From contig NZ_CP045644.1 in assembly GCF_009498455.1 (NCBI RefSeq), positions 5,955,001 to 6,019,000 of the forward strand: DNA of 64,000 bases. Reading direction: 5' to 3'. Position numbers and translations under genes: made by a program. This DNA comes from Variovorax paradoxus. GTDB lineage: Bacteria > Pseudomonadota > Gammaproteobacteria > Burkholderiales > Burkholderiaceae_C. The notes under the pieces were generated by a model. It was not told the origin of the DNA. It did not search any database and saw only the letters and a list, made by a program, of their open reading frames with translations. The stretch's first letter is position 1; each line of letters starts with the position of its first letter. Below are positions 54,868 through 63,450 of the stretch, in pieces.

Positions 54868-55839
54868 TCACTCGGGCTCGATGCCCGCCGCACGGATCAC
54901 GCGGCCCCACTTCTGCGATTCGGCAGCCTGGAACTGCGCCAGCGCCTCGGGCGTGCCGGTGGCAGCTTCGCCGCTGGAGATGGCCTGGTAGGCAACGATG
55001 GCGGGCGAGGCCGACACCTTGTTCAGCATTTCGTTGAGCTTGCGCGTGACGGCCGCGGGCGCGCCCGGCGGCAGGTAGACCGCCGTCCAGTACGACATGT
55101 CGTAGCCCTTCACGCCCGCTTCGGCCACGGTCGGCAGCGCGGGCACGGCGGCCAGGCGCTTGTCGCCGCTCACGGCCAGCGCGCGCAGCTTGCCGCTCTT
55201 GACGTGCGGCAAGGCGGTGGGCGCGTCGGCGAACATGAAGTCGACCTGCCCGCCCAGCAGGTCGGTGATGGCCATCGGGTTGCTCTTGTAGGGCACGTTC
55301 ACCATGTCGATGCCCGCCATCTGCTTGAGCAGTTCGCTCGCCACTCGGCTGGACGAACTGCCGCTGCCGAAGTTGAGCTTGCCCGGCGACTTCTTCGCCG
55401 CCGCCACGAGGTCGGCCACCGACTTGATCGGCGAATCGGCGCCCACCAGCAGCAGCATGTGGCCCTTGGACAGCAGGCCGACCGGCGTGAAGTCTTTCAC
55501 CGGGTCGTAGGGCAGCTTCTTGTACAGGTGCTCGTTGGCAGCGTGCGTGGTGTTGGTGGTCATGAGCAGCGTGTAGCCGTCGGGCGCGGCCTTGGCGACG
55601 TACTGCGCGGCCAGGAAGCCGCTGGCGCCGGCGCGGTTCTCCACGATCACCGGCACCTTGTATTCGACGGTCAGCGCCTGCGCGAAGCTGCGCGCCTGCT
55701 GGTCGGTGCCGCTGCCGGCCGCGAAGGGCACGACGACGGTGAGCGGCTTGGCGGGATAGTCCTGCGCATGGGCAGGCGCTGACGCTGCTGCAGCCGCGAA
55801 GGCCAGGACCGCGCCGAGGCGGAAGATGGAAGTGCGCAT
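54868..55839 (-). CDS. Bug/TctC-family periplasmic substrate-binding protein
   Basis: The 323-residue product has a signal peptide (1-25, ending SAPAHAQ) and the Bug pattern LTVVVPFAAGSGTDQQARSF, VIVENRAGASGFLAAQYVAKAAPDGYT and VPYKSNPMAITDLLGGQVDFMFAD. A GGAGA precedes the ATG at 55839. It follows the CaiB-type CoA-transferase gene by 53 bp on the same strand. The likely partnership is uptake or sensing of a carboxylic acid and its activation as a CoA ester. Confidence 0.93.
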   Translation of the reverse strand: MRTSIFRLGAVLAFAAAAASAPAHAQDYPAKPLTVVVPFAAGSGTDQQARSFAQALTVEYKVPVIVENRAGASGFLAAQYVAKAAPDGYTLLMTTNTTHAANEHLYKKLPYDPVKDFTPVGLLSKGHMLLLVGADSPIKSVADLVAAAKKSPGKLNFGSGSSSSRVASELLKQMAGIDMVNVPYKSNPMAITDLLGGQVDFMFADAPTALPHVKSGKLRALAVSGDKRLAAVPALPTVAEAGVKGYDMSYWTAVYLPPGAPAAVTRKLNEMLNKVSASPAIVAYQAISSGEAATGTPEALAQFQAAESQKWGRVIRAAGIEPE

Positions 55840-55892
55840 GAAGTTGTCTCCGGTGGTCTGTCGTTTTTAGAAAGGGAAATCGGTGCGGTCGC

Positions 55893-57047
55893 TCAAGCCC
55901 CGTCGCGCTGCGGCACCGGCGGCGCACCGAGCGCCGCGTTGTGCTCGCCCAGCCGGGGCGCGACCGCGCGGTGCGCGGGGCGCACGCCGTCGATGGACAT
56001 CGGCAGCGCGGTCAGGCGAAAGTCTTCGCCCGGCACCGGTTGCAGCATGCCGAGCGCCTCGACCTGCGGATGCGCGACGGCCTCGGGCACGGTGTGCACC
56101 GGCGCGCAGGGCACGCCCGCCGCGGTGAAGCGCGCCATCCAGTCGGCGCGCGGGTGCGCGCGCAGCAGCGGGCCGATCTGTTCGAACAGCGCCGCCTTGT
56201 GCTGCAGCCGCTGGCGGTTGCTCGCAAAGCGCGCGTCGGTGGTCCAGTCGTCGCGACCGAGTTCGTGCGCGAACTTGGCGAAGAGCCGGTCGTTGCCGCA
56301 GCAGATCAAGAGCGGCGCATCGGCGGTATCGAAAGACTCGTAGGGCACGAAACCCGGGTGGCCCGAGCGGTGGCGGTCGGGCAGCCGGCCTTCGTTGACG
56401 TAGGCATCGGCTTTCTGCCCGGTCCAGACCAGTGCGGTCTCGAGCAGCGAGGTGCTCACCACGCCGCCCCGGCCCGTGAGGTGGCGACGCTGCAGCAGCG
56501 CCAATGCACCGATCACGGCCCACATGCCGGTGCCCTGGTCGCAGACCGAGGCACCGGTGCGCATCGGCGGATCGTCGGGCCCGCCGTTGATGCTCGACAG
56601 CCCGCTGAAGGCCTGGATCAGCGGCTCGTAGCCCGGCTGCATGCGCAGCGGACCGGTGTGGCCGAAGGCAGAGATCTCGCAGTAGATGAGCCGCGGATGG
56701 CGCGCGCAGAGCGAGGGGCCGTCGACGCCCATCGACTGCGTGACGCCCGGTCGCAGGTTGTGGATGAGGATGTCCGCATCGGCCGCGAGCACCTCGAAGG
56801 CCGCCATGCCTTCGTCGCTCTTCAGGTCGATGGCGACCGAGCGCTTGCCGCGGTTGAACACGTGGAAGTTGAGCGCGTCGCCGTGCCGGAATGCCGGGCC
56901 CATGTGGCGCGCGTCGTCGCCGCCTTCGATGCGTTCGAGCTTCACCACGTCGGCGCCGAGGTCGGCCAGGATCGCGCCCGCGAAGGGCCCCGCCAGCACC
57001 TGCCCGAGTTCAAGCACCCGGATGCCTTCCAGAATTTTGCTGTCCAT
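55893..57047 (-). CDS. CaiB/BaiF (type III) CoA-transferase
   Basis: The 384-residue product has the family III fold: ILEGIRVLELGQVLAGPFAG, ILADLGADVVKLERI, NRGKRSVAIDLKS and the likely catalytic Asp170 in GASVCDQGTGMW (the position of formyl-CoA transferase Asp169). It moves CoA between organic acids through an aspartyl-CoA thioester. It is first in an operon with the Bug gene and divergent from a LysR gene. The start at 57047 agrees with the family N-terminus although its ribosome binding site is weak. Confidence 0.93.
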   Translation of the reverse strand: MDSKILEGIRVLELGQVLAGPFAGAILADLGADVVKLERIEGGDDARHMGPAFRHGDALNFHVFNRGKRSVAIDLKSDEGMAAFEVLAADADILIHNLRPGVTQSMGVDGPSLCARHPRLIYCEISAFGHTGPLRMQPGYEPLIQAFSGLSSINGGPDDPPMRTGASVCDQGTGMWAVIGALALLQRRHLTGRGGVVSTSLLETALVWTGQKADAYVNEGRLPDRHRSGHPGFVPYESFDTADAPLLICCGNDRLFAKFAHELGRDDWTTDARFASNRQRLQHKAALFEQIGPLLRAHPRADWMARFTAAGVPCAPVHTVPEAVAHPQVEALGMLQPVPGEDFRLTALPMSIDGVRPAHRAVAPRLGEHNAALGAPPVPQRDGA

Positions 57048-57154
57048 GTCACGGGGGCTCGGGGGCCCCTTGTCTCCATTGTCTTGAGTCCTTCAGTCTG
57101 GGTGTCGCGCATTGATCTGTGAAGAACAATATTCCTATATCTGTGATAACTTGA

Positions 57155-57168
57155 GTGGATCAATCCAC
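57155..57168. promoter_or_regulatory. Perfect 14-bp palindrome in the CaiB-LysR intergenic region
   Basis: GTGGAT-CA-ATCCAC lies 23 bp before the LysR start and inside the CaiB-LysR divergent region. The nearby AT-rich ATATTCCTATAT block is a second candidate. LysR binding is inferred from position. Confidence 0.5.
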
Positions 57169-57190
57169 CGCCACCCGAGGAGCCGCGCCC

Positions 57191-58093
57191 GTGCGAGTCG
57201 ATATCACGCTGCAGCAGCTCGAGGCCTTCGTCGAAGTCGCGAAGACGACCAACTTCCGCGCCGCCGCGCAGGCCCTGCATGTGTCGCAGCCGGCGCTGAG
57301 CCGCACGGTGCGCATCGTCGAAGACCTGGTGGGTGCGCGCCTGTTCGACCGCGACACGCGCCATGTGGAGCTCACGCCGGCCGGGCGCGAGCTGCTGCCG
57401 ATTGCGCTGCGCATCCTGGAAAACTTCAACAGCTCGTTCAGCGAGCTGTCGCAGTTCCTCGAAGGCCGCAGCGGGCACCTGACCATTGCGGCGCTGCCCT
57501 CCACCGGCGTGGCGCTGCTGCCCGGTGCCATCGCCGAATTTCGCGAGCAGCACCCGCAGGTGCAGTTCTCGCTGATCGAAGGGCCGGCCGACGCGGTGCG
57601 CGCCGCGGTCGACGAAGGCCGCGCCGACTTCGGCCTCAGCGTGCGTCCCGGCCCGCACGAGCCTTTGCTCTACCGGCACCTGCGCGACGACCCCTTCGTG
57701 CTGCTGTGCCGGCGCGACGACCCGCTGGCCGCGCGCGCCTCGGTATCGTGGTCGGTGTTCGCGACGCGGCCCTTCATTGCGAGCAGCTTCCAGAGCAGCA
57801 TCCGGCCGATCACCGACGCCGCCTTTCTGCAGCGCGGCCTGCAGGTGCAGCCCGCGCTCGAATACCCGAGCGTGGCCGTGGCCGGTGCGCTCGTCGCGGC
57901 CGGGCTGGGGCTCACCGCCCTGCCCCGGCTCGCGCTGCAGCTGTCGCAGAACGACGAACTCACCACCGTGCCGCTGCAGCGTCCGGTGATGTCGCGGCCC
58001 ATCGGGCTGGTCACGCGCGCGGGGCGTTCGCCCTCGCCGGTGGGTCGCGCGTTCATGGACCTGCTGCACCGCCGGGAATCGTCCCCACGCTGA
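57191..58093 (+). CDS. LysR-family transcriptional regulator
   Basis: The 300-residue protein begins with the HTH (residues 4-60, LQQLEAFVEVAKTTNFRAAA, then HVSQPALSRTV) and has a normal effector domain. The start is the GTG at 57191, which lies eight bases after a GAGGAG; the longer frame from 57155 begins inside the palindrome. It is divergent from the CaiB-Bug operon with a 143-bp gap and is its probable regulator, likely responding to the acid or its CoA ester. Confidence 0.92.
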   Translation: MRVDITLQQLEAFVEVAKTTNFRAAAQALHVSQPALSRTVRIVEDLVGARLFDRDTRHVELTPAGRELLPIALRILENFNSSFSELSQFLEGRSGHLTIAALPSTGVALLPGAIAEFREQHPQVQFSLIEGPADAVRAAVDEGRADFGLSVRPGPHEPLLYRHLRDDPFVLLCRRDDPLAARASVSWSVFATRPFIASSFQSSIRPITDAAFLQRGLQVQPALEYPSVAVAGALVAAGLGLTALPRLALQLSQNDELTTVPLQRPVMSRPIGLVTRAGRSPSPVGRAFMDLLHRRESSPR

Positions 58094-58126
58094 CTTGGGC
58101 GCGCCGGCTGCGGCATCATCGACGCC

Positions 58127-58882
58127 ATGCACAGCACGCCCCCGTATCCCCTGGTCATCGTCAAGGTCGGTGACACCCCTGACGCGCTGCGCGAAGGCCG
58201 CGGCGACTTCGAACACTGGATCGCCGACGGCCTCGGCACGCAGACCCTGCCCCTCGTCGTGGTCGACCCGCGCCGCGGCGACACGCTGCCCGCGCCCGGC
58301 CAGGTGGCCGGCGTGGTCGTCACCGGCTCGCACGCGATGGTGTCGCACCGCGAGCCCTGGAGCGAAACCACGGCCGCCTGGCTCGCCGAGCTGGTCGCAC
58401 GCGACACGCCCGTGCTAGGCATTTGCTACGGCCACCAGCTGCTGGCACACGCGCTCGGCGGTGAGGCCGGCCATCACCCGCAAGGCCCGGAGGTCGGCAC
58501 GGTCACCGTGACGCTCGACGCGGCCGCCGGCGACGACGCCCTGCTGGGTGACCTGCCCGCGCAGTTCCCGGCGCAGGCAATCCACTGGCAGAGCGCGCTG
58601 CGCCTGCCCGAAGGCGCGGTGCGGCTGGCCCACAGCGCGCATGAGCCGGTTCATGCCTTCCGCGTGGGCACGCAGGCCTGGGGCCTGCAGTTCCACCCCG
58701 AGTTCGACGCGCAGACCATGGGCGGCTACATCGAACTGCTGGCCCGCGACCTCGCCTCGGACGGCCTCGATGCCGCGGTGCTGCGCGAGGGCGTGCGCCC
58801 CACGGGCGCGGCGGCAGGCCTGCTCGGGCGCTTCGCGCGGATCGTCGAGGCGAAGGCACAGGCGCAGCAACAGAGCGCCTGA
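58127..58882 (+). CDS. Class I glutamine amidotransferase
   Basis: The 251-residue protein has the GATase1 triad: nucleophile Cys100 in VLGICYGHQLLA and His190/Glu192 in LQFHPE. It is a stand-alone domain of the YfeJ/GMP-synthase-like type, which supplies ammonia from glutamine or hydrolyses gamma-glutamyl amides. No synthetase partner is adjacent. It starts 33 bp after the LysR gene; the upstream context does not identify a pathway. Confidence 0.92.
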   Translation: MHSTPPYPLVIVKVGDTPDALREGRGDFEHWIADGLGTQTLPLVVVDPRRGDTLPAPGQVAGVVVTGSHAMVSHREPWSETTAAWLAELVARDTPVLGICYGHQLLAHALGGEAGHHPQGPEVGTVTVTLDAAAGDDALLGDLPAQFPAQAIHWQSALRLPEGAVRLAHSAHEPVHAFRVGTQAWGLQFHPEFDAQTMGGYIELLARDLASDGLDAAVLREGVRPTGAAAGLLGRFARIVEAKAQAQQQSA

Positions 58883-58970
58883 CACCGCCGACGGGGCGTC
58901 GGACCGCGACTACAAAAAGCGGGCCGCGCTTGGGTTAAGGTGCGATTCCTTCCGCAGCTTTCCCCACCCC

Positions 58971-59609
58971 ATGACCACGCCTTCGCCTACGCCGGCCCGC
59001 AAGCATTTCTCGATGATCCGCGGCTTTCATCTGGCCGATGTGTTCACGCTCGGCAACGCGGCCTGCGGCGTCGGGGCGGTGTTCTTCGCGATGGCCTTCA
59101 TGCGCAGCCAGTCGCTCGCCCACTTCTACTGGGCCGCGGCGCTCGCCCCCGCGGCCTTCATCTTCGACGTGCTCGACGGCCGCATCGCCCGCTGGCGCCA
59201 GACGCAGTCGGCACTCGGGCGCGAGCTCGATTCGCTGGCCGACGTGATCTCCTTCGGCGTGCTCCCCGCCGCGCTCGGCTTCGCGGCCGGACTGGACGGC
59301 GGCTGGGACTGCGCAGTGCTCATCTACTTCGTCGGCTGCGGCGTGAGCCGGCTCGCACGCTACAACGTGACGGCCGAGGCGCTCTCGGCCGGCGCCGACA
59401 AGGTGAAGTACTTCGAAGGCACGCCGATCCCGACCAGCGTGGTGCTCGTGGGCGTGCTGGCCTACGCGGCCTCCAAGGGCGCCCTCGGCGCCAACCTGTG
59501 GGGCGGCGCCTGGACGCTCGGCCCGTGGCAGCTGCATCCGCTGGTGCTGCTGTTCGCGCTCTCGGGCACGCTGATGATCAGCAAGACGCTCCGCATTCCG
59601 AAGTTCTGA
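58971..59609 (+). CDS. pssA: CDP-diacylglycerol-serine phosphatidyltransferase
   Basis: The 212-residue membrane enzyme carries the CDP-alcohol phosphotransferase motif D-G-x2-A-R-x8-G-x3-D-x3-D with Asp69, Asp87 and Asp91 as metal and catalytic residues (DGRIARWRQTQSALGRELD). It has about six membrane helices. It makes phosphatidylserine for phosphatidylethanolamine synthesis. The length is near that of other short PssA proteins; the ATG at 58971 was used because upstream sequence overlaps the amidotransferase gene in another frame. No purine-rich ribosome binding site is obvious. Confidence 0.9.
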   Translation: MTTPSPTPARKHFSMIRGFHLADVFTLGNAACGVGAVFFAMAFMRSQSLAHFYWAAALAPAAFIFDVLDGRIARWRQTQSALGRELDSLADVISFGVLPAALGFAAGLDGGWDCAVLIYFVGCGVSRLARYNVTAEALSAGADKVKYFEGTPIPTSVVLVGVLAYAASKGALGANLWGGAWTLGPWQLHPLVLLFALSGTLMISKTLRIPKF

Positions 59610-59644
59610 CGAGCCCCATCCTCAACGCACCAAGGAGACCTCGC

Positions 59645-60226
59645 ATGACCATGAAGCTGTATTTCGACCCGCACAGCCGTGCGCAGGTCGCCAAGTGGAT
59701 GCTCGACGAGGCCGGGGTCGACTACGAGATCGTGCCCACCCTCATCAAGGAGCGCGCCCACAAGCGCCGCGAATTCCTGAAGATCAACCCCGCGGGCAAG
59801 CTGCCCGCGCTGGTCGACGGCCGCACGCGCATCTTCGAAAACGCGGCCATCTGCATGTACATCGCCGAGAAGTACCCCGGCCAGCGCCTGGCACCGGCCG
59901 TGGGCACGCCCGAGCGCGGGCGCTACCTGTCGCTCATGGTCTATTCGACCGCGCAGCTCGAGCCCGCCATGGGCGACAGCCTGCTGAAGATCAAGAGCAA
60001 CAACAGCGCGCGCGGCTGGACCGATTTCGAGCACGCCAAGGACGCCGTCGAACGCGAACTCGGCGACGGCCCTTACCTGTTCGGCGCGCAGTTCACCGCG
60101 GCCGACGTGATGATCGGCGCGATGCTCATCTGGCACCGCGCCTTCGGCGGCCGCACCAACCGCCCGAAGCTCGACGCGTACATCCATCGGCTGCAGGCGC
60201 GGCCTAAGGGCATGAAGTTCGGTTGA
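59645..60226 (+). CDS. Glutathione S-transferase family protein
   Basis: The 193-residue protein has the thioredoxin-like N-terminal domain (MTMKLYFDPHSRAQVAKWML, FLKINPAGKLPALVD, ENAAICMYIAEKYP) and the helical C-terminal domain (LFGAQFTAADVMIGAML). The first catalytic position is Ser in the SRAQ turn, with no nearby Tyr. AAGGAG precedes the ATG at 59645. It lies 35 bp after pssA. Substrates of this beta-proteobacterial group are unknown. Confidence 0.92.
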   Translation: MTMKLYFDPHSRAQVAKWMLDEAGVDYEIVPTLIKERAHKRREFLKINPAGKLPALVDGRTRIFENAAICMYIAEKYPGQRLAPAVGTPERGRYLSLMVYSTAQLEPAMGDSLLKIKSNNSARGWTDFEHAKDAVERELGDGPYLFGAQFTAADVMIGAMLIWHRAFGGRTNRPKLDAYIHRLQARPKGMKFG

Positions 60227-60267
60227 AGGAAAACAGCCTGTCGTCGTTCCCCGGCAGAATCACTGCC

Positions 60268-60936
60268 ATGTCCCAGGCCACCTCTTCCCCCTTCCCCGTC
60301 CATGCCGCCCATGCCGCCACTGGCATCGACCTGCTGAACCGCCTGGCCGCCGAGCAGTTGCTCGCCCCGACCTGCGACCACTTCTACTTTTTGCGCCACG
60401 GCCAGACCGGGCGCAACGCGCTGCGCGTGTTCCAGGCGCCCGACGAGCCGCTGAGCGCGCTCGGCGAGCAGCAAGCAGTGCTGGCGGCCGAGCTGCTGGC
60501 CGGCGAGCCGATCGGCGCCATCGTCTGCAGCGACGCGCGCCGCGCCTTCGACACCGCCCACACCGTGGCACGCGCCCTGCGCCTCGTACCCTCCGCGCAC
60601 GAGAACCTGCGCGAGCGCAACTTCGGCGCGCTCATCGGCACCTCGTCGGCGAACATCGACTGGGCCTGCGAGCCCGAGGGCGGCGAGACGCTGGCGCAGT
60701 TCGTCGACCGCAAGCGCGAAGCGCTCGCCGCCGCGCTCGCCGCACAGCCCGCGCCGGTGCTGGTGGTGGCGCACGGCGGCACGCTCTATGCGCTGGCCGC
60801 GCTGCTGGGCGTTGCGGTCGATGCGAGCATCTTCGGCAACGCCCAGCCGTTGCGTTTTTCACGTGCCGGCCCCACATGGGCCGTGACGCCGCTGCAACAG
60901 CGGCACGCCGACGGCGGCGGGGCAGCGCTGGCCTGA
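60268..60936 (+). CDS. Histidine phosphatase (phosphoglycerate mutase-like)
   Basis: The 222-residue product has the branch 1 motif FYFLRHGQTGRN (Arg43, His44), a later RHxx-type acid region and the second His in LVVAHGGTLYAL. Small members dephosphorylate sugars or alpha-ribazole-type compounds; the substrate is unassigned. The start is the ATG of 60268; the longer frame from 60223 has no support. It follows the GST gene by 41 bp. Confidence 0.88.
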   Translation: MSQATSSPFPVHAAHAATGIDLLNRLAAEQLLAPTCDHFYFLRHGQTGRNALRVFQAPDEPLSALGEQQAVLAAELLAGEPIGAIVCSDARRAFDTAHTVARALRLVPSAHENLRERNFGALIGTSSANIDWACEPEGGETLAQFVDRKREALAAALAAQPAPVLVVAHGGTLYALAALLGVAVDASIFGNAQPLRFSRAGPTWAVTPLQQRHADGGGAALA

Positions 60937-60987
60937 GCCAAGCCCCAGTTGCTCTGTACGCCGTCCTGAAAGGAATCACCACCCCCC

Positions 60988-61950
60988 ATGGAATTCAAGG
61001 ACTACTACAGCGCACTGGGCGTCGAACGCACCGCGTCCGACGACGAGGTGCGCAAGGCCTACCGCAAGCTCGCCCGCAAGTACCACCCCGACGTCAGCAA
61101 GGAGCCCGACGCCGAGCAGCGCATGCGCGACATCAACGAGGCCAAGGACGTGCTCGGCGACAAGGAGAAGCGCGCCGCCTACGACGCGCTGGCCGACCGT
61201 GTCGCGCGCGGTGGCCGGCCCGATGGCAGCTTCGAGCCGCCGCCCGACTGGGACACCGGCTACGAATTTCACCGCGGCCCGCGCCAAGGGCCGGCCGACC
61301 ACGCCGACTTCAGCGAGTTCTTCTCGTCGATGTTCGGCGACGCCGAGCGGCGCGGGGCCGCGCGGCAGAACTACCGCGCACGCGGCGAAGACCACCATGC
61401 GGCCATCGAGATCACGCTCGAAGATGCGCTGAACGGCGCCGAGCGCGAGCTCACGCTGCGCGCCCAGACGCTCGACGCGCAGGGCCGACCGCAGTGGCAG
61501 AACCGCACGCTCGCCGTGAAGATCCCGCCCGGCGTGCACCCCGGCCAGTTCATTCGCCTCGCGGAGCAAGGCATGCCCGGCCACGGCGGCGAGCCGGCCG
61601 GCGACCTCTACCTCGAGGTGCGCATCGCGCCGCACACGCTGTACCGCGTGGAAGAGCGCGACCTGTACATGACGCTGCCCATCACCCCCGCCGAAGCCGC
61701 GCTGGGCGCGCAGGTGCAGGTGCCGACGCCCACCGGCGGCGTGGTCGAGGTCACCGTGCCGCCCAACGCACGCGGCGGCATGAAGCTGCGCCTCAAGGGC
61801 CGCGGCTTCGCAGGCAAGACGCCCGGCGACCTGTACCTGCTGCTCGAGATCGCGCTGCCGCCCGCCGACAGCGAGGCCGCACGCAACGCTTACGCGCAAC
61901 TCGCGCAGGCGACCTCCTCGTTCAACCCCCGCCAGCACCTGGGAGTCTGA
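60988..61950 (+). CDS. cbpA: DnaJ-type co-chaperone CbpA
   Basis: The 320-residue protein has a J domain (residues 1-70, HPD at 33-35, AYRKLARKYHPD), a Gly/Phe-poor linker and two beta-sandwich client-binding domains, without the zinc-finger region of DnaJ. The ending is FNPRQHLGV. CbpA stimulates DnaK and binds curved DNA in E. coli. The gene is followed by cbpM with 2 bp between the stop and the start, the usual pair. Confidence 0.95.
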   Translation: MEFKDYYSALGVERTASDDEVRKAYRKLARKYHPDVSKEPDAEQRMRDINEAKDVLGDKEKRAAYDALADRVARGGRPDGSFEPPPDWDTGYEFHRGPRQGPADHADFSEFFSSMFGDAERRGAARQNYRARGEDHHAAIEITLEDALNGAERELTLRAQTLDAQGRPQWQNRTLAVKIPPGVHPGQFIRLAEQGMPGHGGEPAGDLYLEVRIAPHTLYRVEERDLYMTLPITPAEAALGAQVQVPTPTGGVVEVTVPPNARGGMKLRLKGRGFAGKTPGDLYLLLEIALPPADSEAARNAYAQLAQATSSFNPRQHLGV

Positions 61951-61952
61951 GC

Positions 61953-62273
61953 ATGGCGAACTTTTCTTCCGTCACCACCACGACGGCCATCGGCGTCTCG
62001 CACCCGCTGGCCGCGAACGAACTGGCGCGCGCCTGCGGCGCCGACACCGCCTGGGTCGTGCAACTGGTCGAAGTGGGCATCGTGCAGGTCACCACGACCG
62101 ACGCACCGCCCGAGCGCTGGGAGTTTTCGAGCAACGACCTGCAATGCGCGCTCGAAGCGCGTCGGCTCGAACGCGACTTCGGCGTGAACCTCGACGCCGC
62201 TGCGCTGATCCTCGACCTGCAGCACGAGGTGCGGCGGCTCAAGGCGGTGCTGCGCGCGAACGGCGTAGGCTGA
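61953..62273 (+). CDS. cbpM: CbpM, modulator of CbpA
   Basis: The 106-residue MerR-like protein has ANELARACGADTAWVVQLVEVGIV and an ending helix LILDLQHEVRRLKAVLRANG. In E. coli CbpM binds the J domain of CbpA and blocks its action. The ATG at 61953 lies two bases after the cbpA stop, giving translational coupling. Confidence 0.92.
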   Translation: MANFSSVTTTTAIGVSHPLAANELARACGADTAWVVQLVEVGIVQVTTTDAPPERWEFSSNDLQCALEARRLERDFGVNLDAAALILDLQHEVRRLKAVLRANGVG

Positions 62274-62447
62274 CGCGCCGCGCGCGTGGCGCTTGAACTG
62301 CGCCCCGGTCGCCCGTACCATCGGCCGGCGCACGAGGGCGCGTGCAGCCAATGCGGCAGCAACACAGGCAAGGGCAGGCGATCCGATTTTGAGTCCCGGA
62401 AGGCCCAGAGCGGTGACTTCACGGACGACTCGGAGGGCTCCCGAAAT

Positions 62448-63440
62448 ATGACCACCAAAGAACTACTTGGCCTGGCGATGCTCGCGCTCGTCATGTCTCA
62501 GACAGCCCGGGCCGCCGATCCTTGCTCTTCGAGCACCGGGCAACCCGGCATCATCCTGTTCCCGATCGTCGGGCCGGTGACGGTCGATCCATCGGTGGCA
62601 GTCGGCACGACGCTGGTGCGACCGGCCACCCCGCTCAGTGCGACACCGCCGGTGACCATTACCTGCGCTGCACAGGGCACCACGAAAGTGAGCCTCCAAT
62701 GGGCCGGCTCCGGCCCCTACCTTGGCAACAACATCTACGCCACGAGCGTCCCCGGCGTGGGCGTGAGACTGTTCTGGGACGGAGGCACGACGGTGCCTTT
62801 TGCCACGACGGGCCCAGCCTCCTTCGAGTCGGCATCGTCGTGGACGGGCACCATCTCGATGGCCGTGGTGAAGACCGGCTCCATCACGCGCGGCGGTTCG
62901 ATTACAGGCGAAGTGGCGAAGCTGACCTACCCGACGCTGGGAGGCTTCCAGATCGGTTCGATTCGCATCAACGGAAGCATCGAGATCAACCCCGGTCGCC
63001 CTACCTGCGCGGTGACGACGCAGTCGGTATCGGTGCGGCTGGGCAACGTCTCGAAGGACAAGTTCAAGGGCGTGGGATCGACGTCGCAAGGCGAACCTTT
63101 CAACATCGGCTTGAACTGCGCGGGCGGCATCACGGGGATCACCACCGCCATCTCCGTCACGCTGACCGATCCGACGAATCCTGACAACCGCTCCAACACG
63201 CTGTCGCTGAGCCCTGCCTCGACGGCATCGGGGGTCGGCATCCAGATCCTGAAAGGCGCAACGGTGCTGTCGTACGGCCCGGACTCGAACACACCGGGCA
63301 CGCAGAACCAGTGGAGCGCCGGCTCGAGCGGCAACGGGCTGTTCGATGTGCCGCTGATCGGCCGCTATGTGCAGACCTCACCGACGATCAAGCCCGGGAG
63401 CGCCAGCGGACGCGCCACGTTCACGCTGAGCTACCAGTAG
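62448..63440 (+). CDS. Fimbrial-type adhesin/pilin protein (330 aa)
   Basis: The product has a Sec signal (1-25, MLALVMSQTARAA), an N-terminal region of about 170 residues and a C-terminal pilin domain. The latter shows a Cys-x38-Cys pattern (PTCAVTTQSVSVRLG ... PFNIGLNC) and the closing GRATFTLSYQ strand, the donor-strand-type edge of chaperone-usher subunits. Two domains plus length fit a tip adhesin. No chaperone or usher gene is nearby. AGG/GGAGGG lies before the ATG at 62448. Ligand unknown. Confidence 0.85.
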   Translation: MTTKELLGLAMLALVMSQTARAADPCSSSTGQPGIILFPIVGPVTVDPSVAVGTTLVRPATPLSATPPVTITCAAQGTTKVSLQWAGSGPYLGNNIYATSVPGVGVRLFWDGGTTVPFATTGPASFESASSWTGTISMAVVKTGSITRGGSITGEVAKLTYPTLGGFQIGSIRINGSIEINPGRPTCAVTTQSVSVRLGNVSKDKFKGVGSTSQGEPFNIGLNCAGGITGITTAISVTLTDPTNPDNRSNTLSLSPASTASGVGIQILKGATVLSYGPDSNTPGTQNQWSAGSSGNGLFDVPLIGRYVQTSPTIKPGSASGRATFTLSYQ

Positions 63441-63450
63441 CCGCGCAGCG

